From Demequina sp. TMPB413 (GTDB lineage: Bacteria; Actinomycetota; Actinomycetes; Actinomycetales; Demequinaceae): a stretch of DNA of 64,000 nt. Shown in pieces: positions 23,199 through 31,806 of this stretch. The DNA lies in assembly GCF_020447105.2 (NCBI RefSeq), contig NZ_CP096184.1, forward strand, positions 1,488,001-1,552,000. The letters run 5' to 3'. The translations under genes and the position numbers were made by a program. Position 1 is the first letter of the stretch; every line of letters starts with the position of its first letter. Under the pieces are notes generated by a model. It was given only the letters and a program-made list of their open reading frames with translations, ran no database searches and was not told the DNA's origin.

Positions 23199-23869
23199 GG
23201 CGCCTCGGACATCGCGACGAATGTTCCGTGCCACGAGTGGTACCAAACGTCACCGGACGTCGCATTCACCGAGAGCATGCCGTCGACCTTCCCTTCGCGC
23301 AGCGTGTGGAGCGTGTAGTAGCCGGGAAAGGCATCACCGGTGGCCGCCGTGAGCCCTTCTCCGCCGTCCTGGCGCACGAGCCATTCGTTGGCGATCCGTT
23401 GGGCCTCGGTCGCGCTGATCCGCAGGTCGGAGCCGCCACGTCCCATCATGCCGTAGCGGGTGTTCCACATCCGTGCCGGCCCCAACTCGATCTGTACGTC
23501 GCCCGAGACGGGGTCGATGAGAACCTCCGTGGCCAGCGAACCGTCCGCCTCGACGAGCTCGGCGTAGTACTGCCGGTCGAACTGCATCACCTCACCGACC
23601 TCCAGACCCGGCCGGAGTTCCGTCGCGAACACCTGAGCTTGTTCGCGCGCTCCCACAAGGTCGACGACAGGCACGCGATCCCCGCTCGAACTCGCACCAC
23701 CGAAGCCGCCACCGCCCATCATCCCGTAGGACGCGCCGTTTGGCATTCCCGCGCCCCAACCGCCAACGCCCTGCCCCTGGATCAGCATCCACGCGCCCGA
23801 ACCCAGGATCGCAGCGACGGCCACGATCGGAACGACCAGTGTTCGCAGCCGCCGACTGATCGTGGCCAT
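23195..23869 (-). CDS. PepSY-like exported protein, Gly/Met-rich
   Basis: 224 residues with an N-terminal membrane anchor (LVVPIVAVAAILGSGAWMLI). A Gly/Met-rich linker follows (YGMMGGGGFGG). The soluble domain has PepSY-like features (ATEVLIDPVSGDVQIELG; MLSVNATSGDVWYHSWHG). YGMMGRGG and several Met and His residues could bind copper; that is inference. The ATG at 23869 overlaps the preceding stop (TGATG) and the stop overlaps the regulator GTG, so it is tightly coupled to the two-component genes and may modulate the sensor. Confidence 0.7.
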   Translation of the reverse strand: MATISRRLRTLVVPIVAVAAILGSGAWMLIQGQGVGGWGAGMPNGASYGMMGGGGFGGASSSGDRVPVVDLVGAREQAQVFATELRPGLEVGEVMQFDRQYYAELVEADGSLATEVLIDPVSGDVQIELGPARMWNTRYGMMGRGGSDLRISATEAQRIANEWLVRQDGGEGLTAATGDAFPGYYTLHTLREGKVDGMLSVNATSGDVWYHSWHGTFVAMSEAP

Positions 23870-24138
23870 CACTTCCCGCTTCGGCTCGCGCGCAAGGTCG
23901 CACGCATCGACTCGTAGGTCGCGACGTCGACCTCACCGGCAGCGAAGCGGCGATCCAGAAGCTGCTCCGGGGTCTCGCCCTGCGCAACGCCCGGCTGGCC
24001 GCCACCCACACCATCGTCGCGTCGGCTACCCGGGAAGGCACGGACGACGAGCCAGACGACCAGACCGATCACGCCGATCCAGAACACCGCCATCGCGATC
24101 CATCCCCCGGCACCCATACCGAATCCATATCCCATCAT
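23869..24138 (-). CDS. SHOCT-domain small membrane protein
   Basis: 89 residues: MMGYGFGMGAGGW, one membrane helix (IAMAVFWIGVIGLVVWLVV), a linker, and a C-terminal SHOCT motif (TPEQLLDRRFAAGEVDVATY). SHOCT modules are oligomerisation units. First gene of the four-gene operon with PepSY-like protein, regulator and kinase. The direct repeats at 24196-24236 lie 58-98 bases upstream. The Met/Gly-rich N-terminus echoes its neighbour. Confidence 0.82.
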   Translation of the reverse strand: MMGYGFGMGAGGWIAMAVFWIGVIGLVVWLVVRAFPGSRRDDGVGGGQPGVAQGETPEQLLDRRFAAGEVDVATYESMRATLRASRSGK

Positions 24139-24195
24139 GTTGACAACCTCCTAGTGAACGTCGCTTCGTGAACAACTCCCATCGTGCCCCTGCCA

Positions 24196-24236
24196 CCTCA
24201 AGAGGCCCCCCGACGCCGCCTCAAGATCTCCTCAAG
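24196..24236 (-). promoter_or_regulatory. CTTGAGG direct repeats before the two-component operon
   Basis: On the minus strand CTTGAGG occurs at 24236-24230 and 24225-24219, 11 bases apart, and again at 24202-24196, 23 bases further. Same spacing and CTTGA core as the sets at 13759 and 20456. The stretch from here to 24616 shows no convincing gene. Confidence 0.5.
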
Positions 24237-24616
24237 GCTCCCGTGCCACCACTGTCGCGCGAGGCACCGCGGCAGCAGCGGGTCACCGACACGGGTGACG
24301 ACGCGCCCGTGGTGGGCGGCGGACACGGCCGGTAGCTTCCCCCTCGTTGCGAGTTCGGCTCAGGCGAGTGAAGGGCAGATTCTTGTGGGTCGTTGAACAT
24401 CCATGGCGTCCTCGCCGCTGGCACTGGGCAGGCACCCCTGCGGCCCGGTGGCCGTGAGGGCGAGGGCGGCTCGGTCGAGGCCTCGATTGACTGGGGTGAT
24501 CCCGGCTACCGCGTCCGCAAAGTCATGACTCTCTTCGAGCATGCACAAAATGGTGGTCAGCTACTTCTGAACGCGCTACCGGCGCCGGACTGCCGTTCCG
24601 AGCCCCGTCGGGGCGG

Positions 24617-25021
24617 TCACACAATCGGTGGCGATTCCAGACGTCGAAGAGCCGCGCCGAGCCGCAAGGCTGCGTCGTCAGCGACGGCCTCGAGTCCGGC
24701 GTTGCCTGTGAGGGTGACCATCACGTGCGGATCGATGGCCTCGATCCGGGTGCGACCCTCGCCTACCGAGCGCACCACCACGTTGCACGGCAAGAGCATT
24801 CCTATCGACTCCTCCACCTGCAGGGCGCGATGAGCGAGTGGGGGGTTGCACGCGCCGAGGATCACCTGTGGGGCCATGTCGACATCAAGCTTCGTCTTCA
24901 TCGTGGCCGCCATGTCGATCTCGGTCAGGATCCCGAATCCCTCGTTGGCCAATGCTGCACGTGCGGCCGCGAGAGCCGGCTCGAAGGCTTGGTCGATCGT
25001 AAGGGTAAGGCCGTAGCTCAT
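24617..25021 (-). CDS. DUF302 domain protein
   Basis: 134 residues matching the DUF302 fold: YGLTLTIDQAFEPALAAARA, then GFGILTEIDMAATMKTKL, GACNPPLAHRAL, and LLPCNVVVR. It is soluble, with no signal peptide. The family is common beside sulfur and copper genes but has no established reaction. The conserved GACNPPLA Cys and LLPCN Cys are candidates for ligand or redox roles. Its ATG overlaps the stop of the truncated AhpD-like gene. Confidence 0.85.
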   Translation of the reverse strand: MSYGLTLTIDQAFEPALAAARAALANEGFGILTEIDMAATMKTKLDVDMAPQVILGACNPPLAHRALQVEESIGMLLPCNVVVRSVGEGRTRIEAIDPHVMVTLTGNAGLEAVADDAALRLGAALRRLESPPIV

Positions 25022-25221
25022 GATGCGATCCTTTCGATCAGATGGAAAGACGGCGCCAACCCCCGCACCGCAAGATCATCCGAATGTGTTCGGGTACTAG
25101 AGCAACAACCGTATACGGGTGAGCATTCCAACCGCACCCTCTCCCGCAGGTCGCTGCCCACCGTCCCGTCCCACTCCTCCAACGACCTCATGAAGTCCGC
25201 TCGCACTTTTGCCAGGCTCAT
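25018..25221 (-). pseudogene. Truncated AhpD/CMD paralogue
   Basis: 67 codons beginning MSLAKVRADFMRSLEEWDGT, parallel to MSQAKMRPDFLRSLEELDGA of the gene at 9091. The Cys region is degraded (ECSPVYGCCSSTRTHSDD) and the C-terminal half is lost. The bases before the ATG are also alike in both places (TTTGnACCGCT, TTAC, CTTCG). It overlaps the DUF302 start by ATGA, so it may survive as a translational leader. Confidence 0.62.
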
Positions 25222-25413
25222 GAGACCGAAGAGTAATAGAGCGGTACAAATAGGGCATCGTTGCGGACCTTCTGCACCCCTCCGTGAGCAAGAGTCGACG
25301 CCAGCAACACGCCCCCTGCCTCGCTGCCGCGCGGGCCGCGTGCCTCGACAACGAGTCCCCAATTGAGGTTTGGCCGCACGGCGGGTGCCACGGCATCGCC
25401 GCCGTCTGAAAGA

Positions 25414-28170
25414 ATGACCCACATGACTTCGCGCATCCCTGAAAAGGCTACGGTGGACGGTCTCGAGGACCGCTGGAATGACGCTTGGGCGGCGGACGGG
25501 GTCTACAAGTTTGACCCCACCAAGACGCGGGATGAGATCTACTCGATCGACACCCCCCCGCCCACGGTGTCCGGTTCGCTTCACGTGGGTCACGTGTTCT
25601 CGTACACGCACACCGACGTGATCGCTCGCTACAAGCGAATGTGCGGCCGCGAGGTGTTCTATCCGATGGGCTGGGACGACAACGGACTGCCCACCGAGCG
25701 CCGCGTGCAGAACTACTATGGCGTGCGCTGCGATCCGAGCCTGCCCTACGAACCAGGTTTCGAGCCTCCCTTTGTGGGTGGCGAGGGGAAGTCGGCCAAG
25801 GCCGCGGATCAGGTCCCCGTGTCGCGCCGCAACTTCGTGGAATTGTGCGAACGGCTCACGGCAGAAGACGAGAAGCAGTTCGAGGCGCTGTGGCGCCACC
25901 TCGGCTTGTCCGTCGACTGGTCACGCACCTACCAGACCATCGAGCCGAGCTCCCAGGCCGTCGCCCAGCAGGCCTTCTTGCGCTCGCTCGCCCGCGGTGA
26001 GGCCTACCAGTCAGAGGCGCCGACGCTGTGGGACGTGACGTTCCGCACCGCCGTTGCGCAGGCCGAGCTTGAGGATCGCGACCGTCCTGGCGCCTACCAC
26101 CGTGTCGCCTTCGAGCCAGCCGCGGACCTCGAAGAGGCGACCGGCTCCTACGAGTCGATCTACATCGAGACCACCCGGCCAGAGCTGCTTCCCGCATGTG
26201 TCGCGCTCGTGGCCCACCCCGACGACGAGCGGTACAAGGCGCTCTTTGGCAAGCACGTACGCACGCCGCTGTTCGGCGTAGAGGTGCCGATCGTGGCTCA
26301 CCGCCTCGCCTCGCCAGACAAAGGCTCCGGCATCGCGATGATCTGCACCTTCGGCGACGTCACTGACGTGATCTGGTGGCGCGAATTGAGCCTGCCAACG
26401 CGTCCCATCCTCGGGTGGGATGGACGCATCCTTGCCGACGCGCCCGAAGCCATCGAGTCCGCTGAGGGCCTCGCCGCCTACGCCGAACTGGCGGGCAAGA
26501 CCGTGTTCTCTGCCCAGCAACGCATCGTCGAATTGCTGGGCGAGGCCGGCGTGATCGACGGCGAACCCAAGACCATCACCCACCCCGTGAAGTTCTACGA
26601 GAAGGGCGACAAGCCGCTCGAGATTGTGACGTCGCGGCAGTGGTACATCGCAAACGGCGGCAGGGACGCCACATTGCGGGCCGAGCTCGTCGCACGCGGC
26701 GAGGCGCTCGACTTTGTGCCAGCGCACATGGGCAAGCGTTATGAGAACTGGGTCAATGGCCTCACGGGTGACTGGCTCATCTCGCGCCAACGCTTCTTCG
26801 GGGTGCCCATTCCCGTCTGGTACCGCCTCGACGCGGCGGGGAACCCCGAATGGGAGGCTCCGATCGTTCCCGACGAGGCTTCCCTGCCCGTCGACCCAGC
26901 GTCCGACGCGGCGCCAGGATTCGATGAGAGCCAGCGCGGCGTCCCCGGCGGCTTCATCGGCGAGAAAGACATCATGGACACCTGGGCGACGTCGTCACTA
27001 ACGCCGCAGATCGTGTGTGGCTGGCGAGAAGACCCAGAGCTTTTCGCCAAGACGTTCCCCATGGACCTGCGCCCGCAGGGCCAAGACATCATCCGCACGT
27101 GGCTGTTCTCGTCCGTGGTCCGCTCGCACCTTGAGCACGGCGTGCTGCCCTGGAAGCATGCGGCGATCTCCGGGTGGATTCTCGATCCTGACCGCAAGAA
27201 GATGTCGAAGTCGAAGGGCAACGTCGTCACGCCGATGGGCCTGCTAGAGACGCATGGCTCCGACGCGGTACGATACTGGGCCGCCTCGGCGCGACTGGGT
27301 ACCGACGCCGCGTTCGACGAAGGCCAGATGAAGATCGGCCGACGGCTCGCCATGAAGGTGCTCAACGTCTCCAAGTTCGTGCTGGGAGCGACCGGGATCA
27401 CCACGGCGGCCGACGACTCGCTCGAGGCGGGCATGAAGGCCGCCACGCACGTCACATCTGCCGTCGTCACTGAGCCGCTCGACAAGGCGATGCTCGCCGG
27501 GGTTGCTTCCGTCATCGAGGCCGCGACGTTCGCCTTCGACGCCTACGACCACACGCGCGCGCTCGAGGCTGCCGAGCAGTACTTCTGGACGTTTTGTGAT
27601 GACTACGTCGAACTCGTCAAGGAACGCGCCTACGACGGCGCAGTTCTCGGCGAGCCGATCGATCCCTTTGCACCTTGCTCGCCCGAGGCCGCGTCAGCCC
27701 GTGCGGCTCTGACGATCGCGCTTGACGCGTTCCTGCGCCTGTTCGCACCGGTCTTGCCGTTTGCCACGGAGGAGGTGTGGTCGTGGTTCAACGAGGGCTC
27801 GATTCACCGTGCACCGTGGCCGACTCCAGAGCGCACTCGGGCCGCGGCGGGGGGCGCGAATCCCTTGGTGCTCGTTGCCGCTGGCGCGGCCGTGAGCGCG
27901 CTGCGCAAGATCAAGTCGGACGCCAAGGTCTCGCAACGCACCGTGATCACCTCCCTCGATCTTCTCGTTCCCGAGAATCACATGGAGGCGGTGAACGCCG
28001 CGAAGCCGGACATCATGGCGGCCGGGCGCGTGAAGACGATGCAGGTGGTGGACGCCGTGACCGCCATCGACCCCAGCGTTGACGGTTTGGGGCCGGAGGA
28101 CGGCTCGGTGGCTGCGCTTCTCGACGCGACCGTGGTGCGCACGGAGAACGTGGTGCTCGAAGAGGCCTAA
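25414..28170 (+). CDS. valS: Valyl-tRNA synthetase
   Basis: 918-residue class I aminoacyl-tRNA synthetase that charges tRNA-Val. HIGH-type motif SLHVGHVFSY (from about residue 55) and KMSKSKGN (from about residue 596) are intact. The editing domain (ATGSYESIYIETTRPELLPAC) and the anticodon-binding domain follow in the usual order. It begins at ATG 25414; a second ATG three codons later is possible. Standing alone and facing clpX, it marks the return to core genome after the metal island. Confidence 0.96.
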   Translation: MTHMTSRIPEKATVDGLEDRWNDAWAADGVYKFDPTKTRDEIYSIDTPPPTVSGSLHVGHVFSYTHTDVIARYKRMCGREVFYPMGWDDNGLPTERRVQNYYGVRCDPSLPYEPGFEPPFVGGEGKSAKAADQVPVSRRNFVELCERLTAEDEKQFEALWRHLGLSVDWSRTYQTIEPSSQAVAQQAFLRSLARGEAYQSEAPTLWDVTFRTAVAQAELEDRDRPGAYHRVAFEPAADLEEATGSYESIYIETTRPELLPACVALVAHPDDERYKALFGKHVRTPLFGVEVPIVAHRLASPDKGSGIAMICTFGDVTDVIWWRELSLPTRPILGWDGRILADAPEAIESAEGLAAYAELAGKTVFSAQQRIVELLGEAGVIDGEPKTITHPVKFYEKGDKPLEIVTSRQWYIANGGRDATLRAELVARGEALDFVPAHMGKRYENWVNGLTGDWLISRQRFFGVPIPVWYRLDAAGNPEWEAPIVPDEASLPVDPASDAAPGFDESQRGVPGGFIGEKDIMDTWATSSLTPQIVCGWREDPELFAKTFPMDLRPQGQDIIRTWLFSSVVRSHLEHGVLPWKHAAISGWILDPDRKKMSKSKGNVVTPMGLLETHGSDAVRYWAASARLGTDAAFDEGQMKIGRRLAMKVLNVSKFVLGATGITTAADDSLEAGMKAATHVTSAVVTEPLDKAMLAGVASVIEAATFAFDAYDHTRALEAAEQYFWTFCDDYVELVKERAYDGAVLGEPIDPFAPCSPEAASARAALTIALDAFLRLFAPVLPFATEEVWSWFNEGSIHRAPWPTPERTRAAAGGANPLVLVAAGAAVSALRKIKSDAKVSQRTVITSLDLLVPENHMEAVNAAKPDIMAAGRVKTMQVVDAVTAIDPSVDGLGPEDGSVAALLDATVVRTENVVLEEA

Positions 28171-28171
28171 C

Positions 28172-28200
28172 GTCCCACCCCCTCCCACCCCACCCCATCG
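28172..28200 (-). other. G-run tract, potential G-quadruplex
   Basis: The minus strand directly after the valS stop carries five runs of three to five G separated by one to three bases (GGGGTGGGGTGGGAGGGGGT then GGG). This satisfies the G3+ N1-7 pattern for quadruplex DNA. It borders the outermost left 41-bp repeat; G-rich spacers recur in both arrays. Confidence 0.45.
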
Positions 28201-28202
28201 AC

Positions 28203-28304
28203 AAATGGCTTAATCCGTACCGCCCAGCGCCCCTCCCACCCACAAGTGGCTTAATCCGTACCGCTCAGCGCCCCTCCCACCCGCAAGTGGCTCAATCCGT
28301 ACCG
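28203..28304 (-). repeat. Left array: three 20-bp cores with 41-bp period
   Basis: Minus-strand cores begin at 28304, 28263 and 28222, each of the form CGGTACGGATTRAGCCAYTT, exactly 41 bases apart. The two spacers are almost the same G-rich sequence (GGGTGGGAGGGGCGCTG). The stop codon of the DUF559 gene is the TGA inside the first core. This array faces the right array at 29461-29643 in opposite orientation. Confidence 0.9.
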
Positions 28305-29281
28305 AAGTTGGTTCGAGGCGCGCGCGTGTGGCGACCTCGCTGCTGGGAAGCCTGGCGTCGCCTGCGCGCCATCACCTCGTGCGCGCGCTCGCGACACCAA
28401 TCGGGGCGCTCGATCAGATCCCAGTAACTGAATCGAAGAGTGAGAATGCCGAGCGTCGCCAGGTCCGCGTCGCGACGGATGTCCCGCTGCCAGTCGCGTG
28501 CCGATGCATGAAAGCGCGCACCGTCCGTCTCAATAGCCGTCATGCTCGTGGGGTCGTAGAGGTCCAGCCGGTAGCGGCTGCCCTCGACAGTGACGGTGTG
28601 CTGCCTGAGCAACCCTCGGAACAACCTTCCAACGAACACTTGCTGAAGCGCATGGACCTCAAGAAAACTCTCCGCGCCGGCCGCCACGTGCTCTGCGACC
28701 TCAAGCATTCGGCGTCGTCCACGCAACCTTGGCAGGCTTCGCGCGGCGCTAAAGACCGTCTCGATGGCCTGCGGCTGCGCGCTGACGAGCGCGCACAATG
28801 CGGAGACCCGGTCATCGTGCGGCATCTCAGCGAACGCGTGGCACCATGCGACACCTGGGTCGACCGCGTTCCACTGGTCCACTCGAAGCGTCGGCGGACG
28901 ATACGTGAGGCGTCTGATCCTGATCCATGGCGGCCTCCCGCTCATGCGTCTTGCGGCTGGCACCACTACTTCAATGGCGCTTGGCGGATCCGCCATTGCG
29001 CCCGCGAGGAAGAGCGCTGCTGCACCGCCAATCCACGCCTCGGACCCAGCCCACTCCGACGCGGCATCGATTCGCGTCGCCGCAGACTGTGCGTGCGCGC
29101 CACTCGCGTACACGCCAGGGGCGAGTCGCACCGCCGCGCCAGAGTCGAGTGCCAGAACAAGCTGTCGATGCGAGAACGCCGCCTCGAGCTGCTCACCTCG
29201 GTACGCGAGCGAGGTCGATGGAAACCAATCGGCCAGCGTCTGGTGAGGGGCGGGATTAGGCAATGCGCGAGGAGGAGTCAC
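28292..29281 (-). CDS. DUF559 / AbiEi-like protein within inverted 41-bp repeat arrays
   Basis: 329 residues. The N-terminal half resembles the helix-turn-helix region of AbiEi-family proteins (FSHRQLVLALDSGAAVRLAP then GVYASG). The C-terminal part is a DUF559 domain of the Vsr/PD-(D/E)xK type: YRLDLYDPTSMTAIETDGAR then FHASARDWQRDIRRD, ending with LTLRFSYWDLIERP. The Asp of LDLY and Glu of AIETDG fit the nuclease-fold acidic pair. The last residues FGTD and the stop are encoded by the first left repeat. The GTG at 29281 directly abuts GGAGG, so the true start may lie downstream. No partner toxin is adjacent. Confidence 0.75.
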   Translation of the reverse strand: MTPPRALPNPAPHQTLADWFPSTSLAYRGEQLEAAFSHRQLVLALDSGAAVRLAPGVYASGAHAQSAATRIDAASEWAGSEAWIGGAAALFLAGAMADPPSAIEVVVPAARRMSGRPPWIRIRRLTYRPPTLRVDQWNAVDPGVAWCHAFAEMPHDDRVSALCALVSAQPQAIETVFSAARSLPRLRGRRRMLEVAEHVAAGAESFLEVHALQQVFVGRLFRGLLRQHTVTVEGSRYRLDLYDPTSMTAIETDGARFHASARDWQRDIRRDADLATLGILTLRFSYWDLIERPDWCRERAHEVMARRRRQASQQRGRHTRAPRTNFGTD

Positions 29282-29460
29282 CTCCTGATTGGCTCATGCG
29301 AGACGACACTGGCGCCCGCCAAGCCCGCGCCGATGTGGAAATCGGGCACAGCGTCGTCTTGGGCACGACGCGACAGCGAGGCCTGCGGGAGCGACGACGC
29401 CGACGTGGGGCTGGACGCCAACGTTCCGGACCAAGCCATGGGGGCCTTCAGGTGCGAAGG

Positions 29461-29643
29461 CGGTACGAAACGAGCCACTGGCGGCACTTCCCGCGGACAG
29501 CCGGTACAGATCAAGCCACTAGAGGAGCTTGCAGCGGAGCCCCGGTACGGATTAAGCCACTAGTGGTCCATCACGCCCAGGGACGGTACGAATCAAGCCA
29601 TTTGGGGGTGGGCGGGGCGCTGAGCGGTACGAATCGAGCCATT
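29461..29643 (+). repeat. Right array: five 20-bp cores with exact 41-bp period
   Basis: Cores begin at 29461, 29502, 29543, 29584 and 29625, all CGGTAC-R-R-A-N-Y-R-AGCCAYT in form. The four spacers differ from each other, except that the last (GGGGGTGGGCGGGGCGCTGA) resembles the left-array spacers. A more degenerate sixth copy may start at 29422. The outermost copy ends CCATTT, like the outermost left copy, whereas inner ones end CCACT. 41 is not a multiple of 3, so the array is not coding. Confidence 0.9.
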
Positions 29644-29698
29644 TGCTGGGGAGGGTGGGGGCCCGGCGGGTGCGGGGACGGGTGGCGGGCGTAGCGGC

Positions 29699-30991
29699 CT
29701 ACGCGGCGCCCTCGTCTGGCTGAGCGGCAAGCGCCGGCTGTCCCTTCGCATCGCTCGCGTCACGCACCCGCGGGTGGAAGGCAGGCTTCACGCGATCAAG
29801 AACCACGTCGCGCGTTACGCACACGCGCGCCACATCCGAACGACCCGGCACCTCGAACATCGTGTCCTGCAGGACCTCTTCAAGAATGGCGCGTAGCCCG
29901 CGTGCGCCAGCGCCGCGAGACAACGCCTGCTCGGCAATCGCGCGCACAGCACCTTCGTCAAACTCGAGCTCGACACCGTCAATCTCAAACATGCGCTGAT
30001 ACTGCTTGACCAGTGCGTTGCGCGGCTCCGTGAGAATCGAGACCATCGCGTCAACGTCGAGTGGCGACACGGTCGCGATCACTGGCATGCGCCCCACGAA
30101 CTCGGGGATGAGGCCAAACTTGTGCAGGTCGGCTGGTGTGGCCTGGGCGAACAAGTCCGAGTTGTCCGCCTCCTTCAATTGCGATCCGAAGCCAATCCCC
30201 TTGCGGCCAACGCGGGCGGAGATGATCTCCTCAAGCCCCGCAAAGGCGCCACCAAGGATGAACAACACATCAGTGGTGTCGATCTGGATGAACTCTTGAT
30301 GGGGGTGCTTGCGCCCGCCCTGCGGCGGCACTGCGGCGGTGGTGCCCTCAAGGATCTTCAGGAGCGCCTGCTGGACTCCTTCGCCGGAGACATCGCGAGT
30401 GATCGAAGGGTTCTCGGCTTTGCGCGACACCTTGTCAATCTCATCGATATAGATGATGCCGCGCTGGGCCTTGTCGACGTCGTAGTCGGCGGCCTGCAGC
30501 AATTTGAGGAGGATGTTTTCCACGTCTTCGCCGACGTAGCCCGCCTCGGTGAGCGCGGTAGCGTCGGCAATGGCGAAGGGCACGTTGAGCATCTTGGCGA
30601 GCGTCTGGGCGAGGTACGTCTTGCCGGTACCCGTTGGCCCGATGAAGAGCACGTTCGACTTGGCGATCTCAATGCCCTCGTCGCCCTTGGTCTCGCCTGC
30701 ACGCACCCGCTTGTAGTGGTTGTAGACCGCTACGGCCAGAGCACGCTTCGCGGGCTCTTGGCCCACCACGTACTCGCCGAGGAAGTCGAAGATCTCGCGC
30801 GGCTTGGGAAGTTCGGTGAGCTCGGCCTCTGCCGCCTCGGCAAACTCCTCGTCAAGGATCTCGTTGCACAGACCGACGCACTCGTCGCAGATGTACACGG
30901 CTCCGCCCGCAATGAGCTTGCGCACTTGCTTCTGCGTCTTACCGCAGAAGGTGCACTTGAGCAGGTCTCCACTATCGGTGGGCCTCGTCAT
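29699..30991 (-). CDS. clpX: ClpXP protease ATPase subunit ClpX
   Basis: 430-residue AAA+ unfoldase that recognises substrates and feeds them to ClpP. The N-terminal zinc-binding domain has C13, C16, C35 and C38 (CTFCGK, CDECVG). Walker A is GPTGTGKT (118-125), Walker B is [10 protein letters not shown], and the sensor-2 GARGLRAI motif is present. It lies 71 bases after clpP2 in the tig - clpP1 - clpP2 - clpX order. Confidence 0.97.
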   Translation of the reverse strand: MTRPTDSGDLLKCTFCGKTQKQVRKLIAGGAVYICDECVGLCNEILDEEFAEAAEAELTELPKPREIFDFLGEYVVGQEPAKRALAVAVYNHYKRVRAGETKGDEGIEIAKSNVLFIGPTGTGKTYLAQTLAKMLNVPFAIADATALTEAGYVGEDVENILLKLLQAADYDVDKAQRGIIYIDEIDKVSRKAENPSITRDVSGEGVQQALLKILEGTTAAVPPQGGRKHPHQEFIQIDTTDVLFILGGAFAGLEEIISARVGRKGIGFGSQLKEADNSDLFAQATPADLHKFGLIPEFVGRMPVIATVSPLDVDAMVSILTEPRNALVKQYQRMFEIDGVELEFDEGAVRAIAEQALSRGAGARGLRAILEEVLQDTMFEVPGRSDVARVCVTRDVVLDRVKPAFHPRVRDASDAKGQPALAAQPDEGAA

Positions 30992-31062
30992 GCAGCGCTC
31001 CTTCCCTGGGGCCGTCGATCCAGGCTAGCCGCGCTCCGTTCGCGGCGCGCGCCGACGCGCCG

Positions 31063-31806
31063 TTAGGCGGTCGGCGGCGACGCTGGCGGCAGGTCCGCCG
31101 CTCCCTTACGGGATTGGAGTACCTGGTCGACCAAGCCATAATCCTTCGCCTGCTGAGCACTCAGGAATGTGTCGCGTTCGATGTCGTCACGTATCTTTTC
31201 GGCCGTCTGACCCGTGTGGTGAGCAAGAGTCGCTTCGAGCCACTCCCTCATCCGCAGGATCTCCTCCGCGTAGATCTCGATATCCGACGCCTGCGCGCGC
31301 GAACCGCCCTCAAGGCGCGGCTGGTGAATCATCACGCGGGCGTTGGGCAGCGCAAGGCGCTTCCCCGGCGCACCGGCCGACAACAAGACCGCTGCTGCGG
31401 AGGCCGCCTGGCCTAGGCACACCGTCTGAATCTGCGGCTTGATGTATTGCATCGTGTCGTAGATCGCGGTCAGCGCCGTCTGGGATCCGCCCGGCGAGTT
31501 GATGTAGATGGTGATGTCGCGCTCCGGGTCCTGAGACTCCAAAACAAGCAACTGCGCCATGATGTCGTCGGCCGACGTGTCGTCAATCTGCACGCCAAGG
31601 AACACGATGCGGTCTTCGAACAGCTTCGAGTAAGGGTCGCGCACCTTCGTGCCGTACGAGGTGCGCTCCTCGAACTGGGGCAGGATGTACCGCGCGCCGG
31701 GAGCCTCCGGGGCGCGTCCACCATTGTCCGACGCAAAGTGGTTCATGCGGTTGAAGCCGCCTGCGGTCCTTGCGGCCGCCTGCAGGGCCCTGTAGTCGTC
31801 GCTCAC
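31063..31806 (-). CDS. clpP2: ATP-dependent Clp protease proteolytic subunit 2
   Basis: 247-residue serine peptidase subunit with catalytic Ser136 (GQAASAAAV), His161 (VMIHQP) and Asp212 (IERDTFLSA). Actinobacterial ClpP1 and ClpP2 form a mixed tetradecamer. The GTG start overlaps the clpP1 stop; an internal ATG at residue 21 would give a more typical length. The N-terminal extension may be a propeptide removed on activation. The Arg/Leu-rich QPRLEGG handle is typical of ClpP2. Confidence 0.96.
   Translation of the reverse strand: MSDDYRALQAAARTAGGFNRMNHFASDNGGRAPEAPGARYILPQFEERTSYGTKVRDPYSKLFEDRIVFLGVQIDDTSADDIMAQLLVLESQDPERDITIYINSPGGSQTALTAIYDTMQYIKPQIQTVCLGQAASAAAVLLSAGAPGKRLALPNARVMIHQPRLEGGSRAQASDIEIYAEEILRMREWLEATLAHHTGQTAEKIRDDIERDTFLSAQQAKDYGLVDQVLQSRKGAADLPPASPPTA

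Noticed and set aside
24393..24833. Plus-strand 146-codon frame starting MNIHGVLAAGTG
   Set aside because: It runs antisense through the DUF302 gene, has no RBS and its composition becomes Arg/Ser-rich.
28292..29281. Complete AbiE-type toxin-antitoxin system
   Set aside because: Only the AbiEi-like/DUF559 protein is present; no AbiEii nucleotidyltransferase gene lies on either side.
29422..29643. Possible CRISPR array at the right-hand 41-bp repeats
   Set aside because: Repeats are only about 20 bp, are themselves variable, and the unit is too short. A mirror array exists on the other side of a gene and no cas gene is present.
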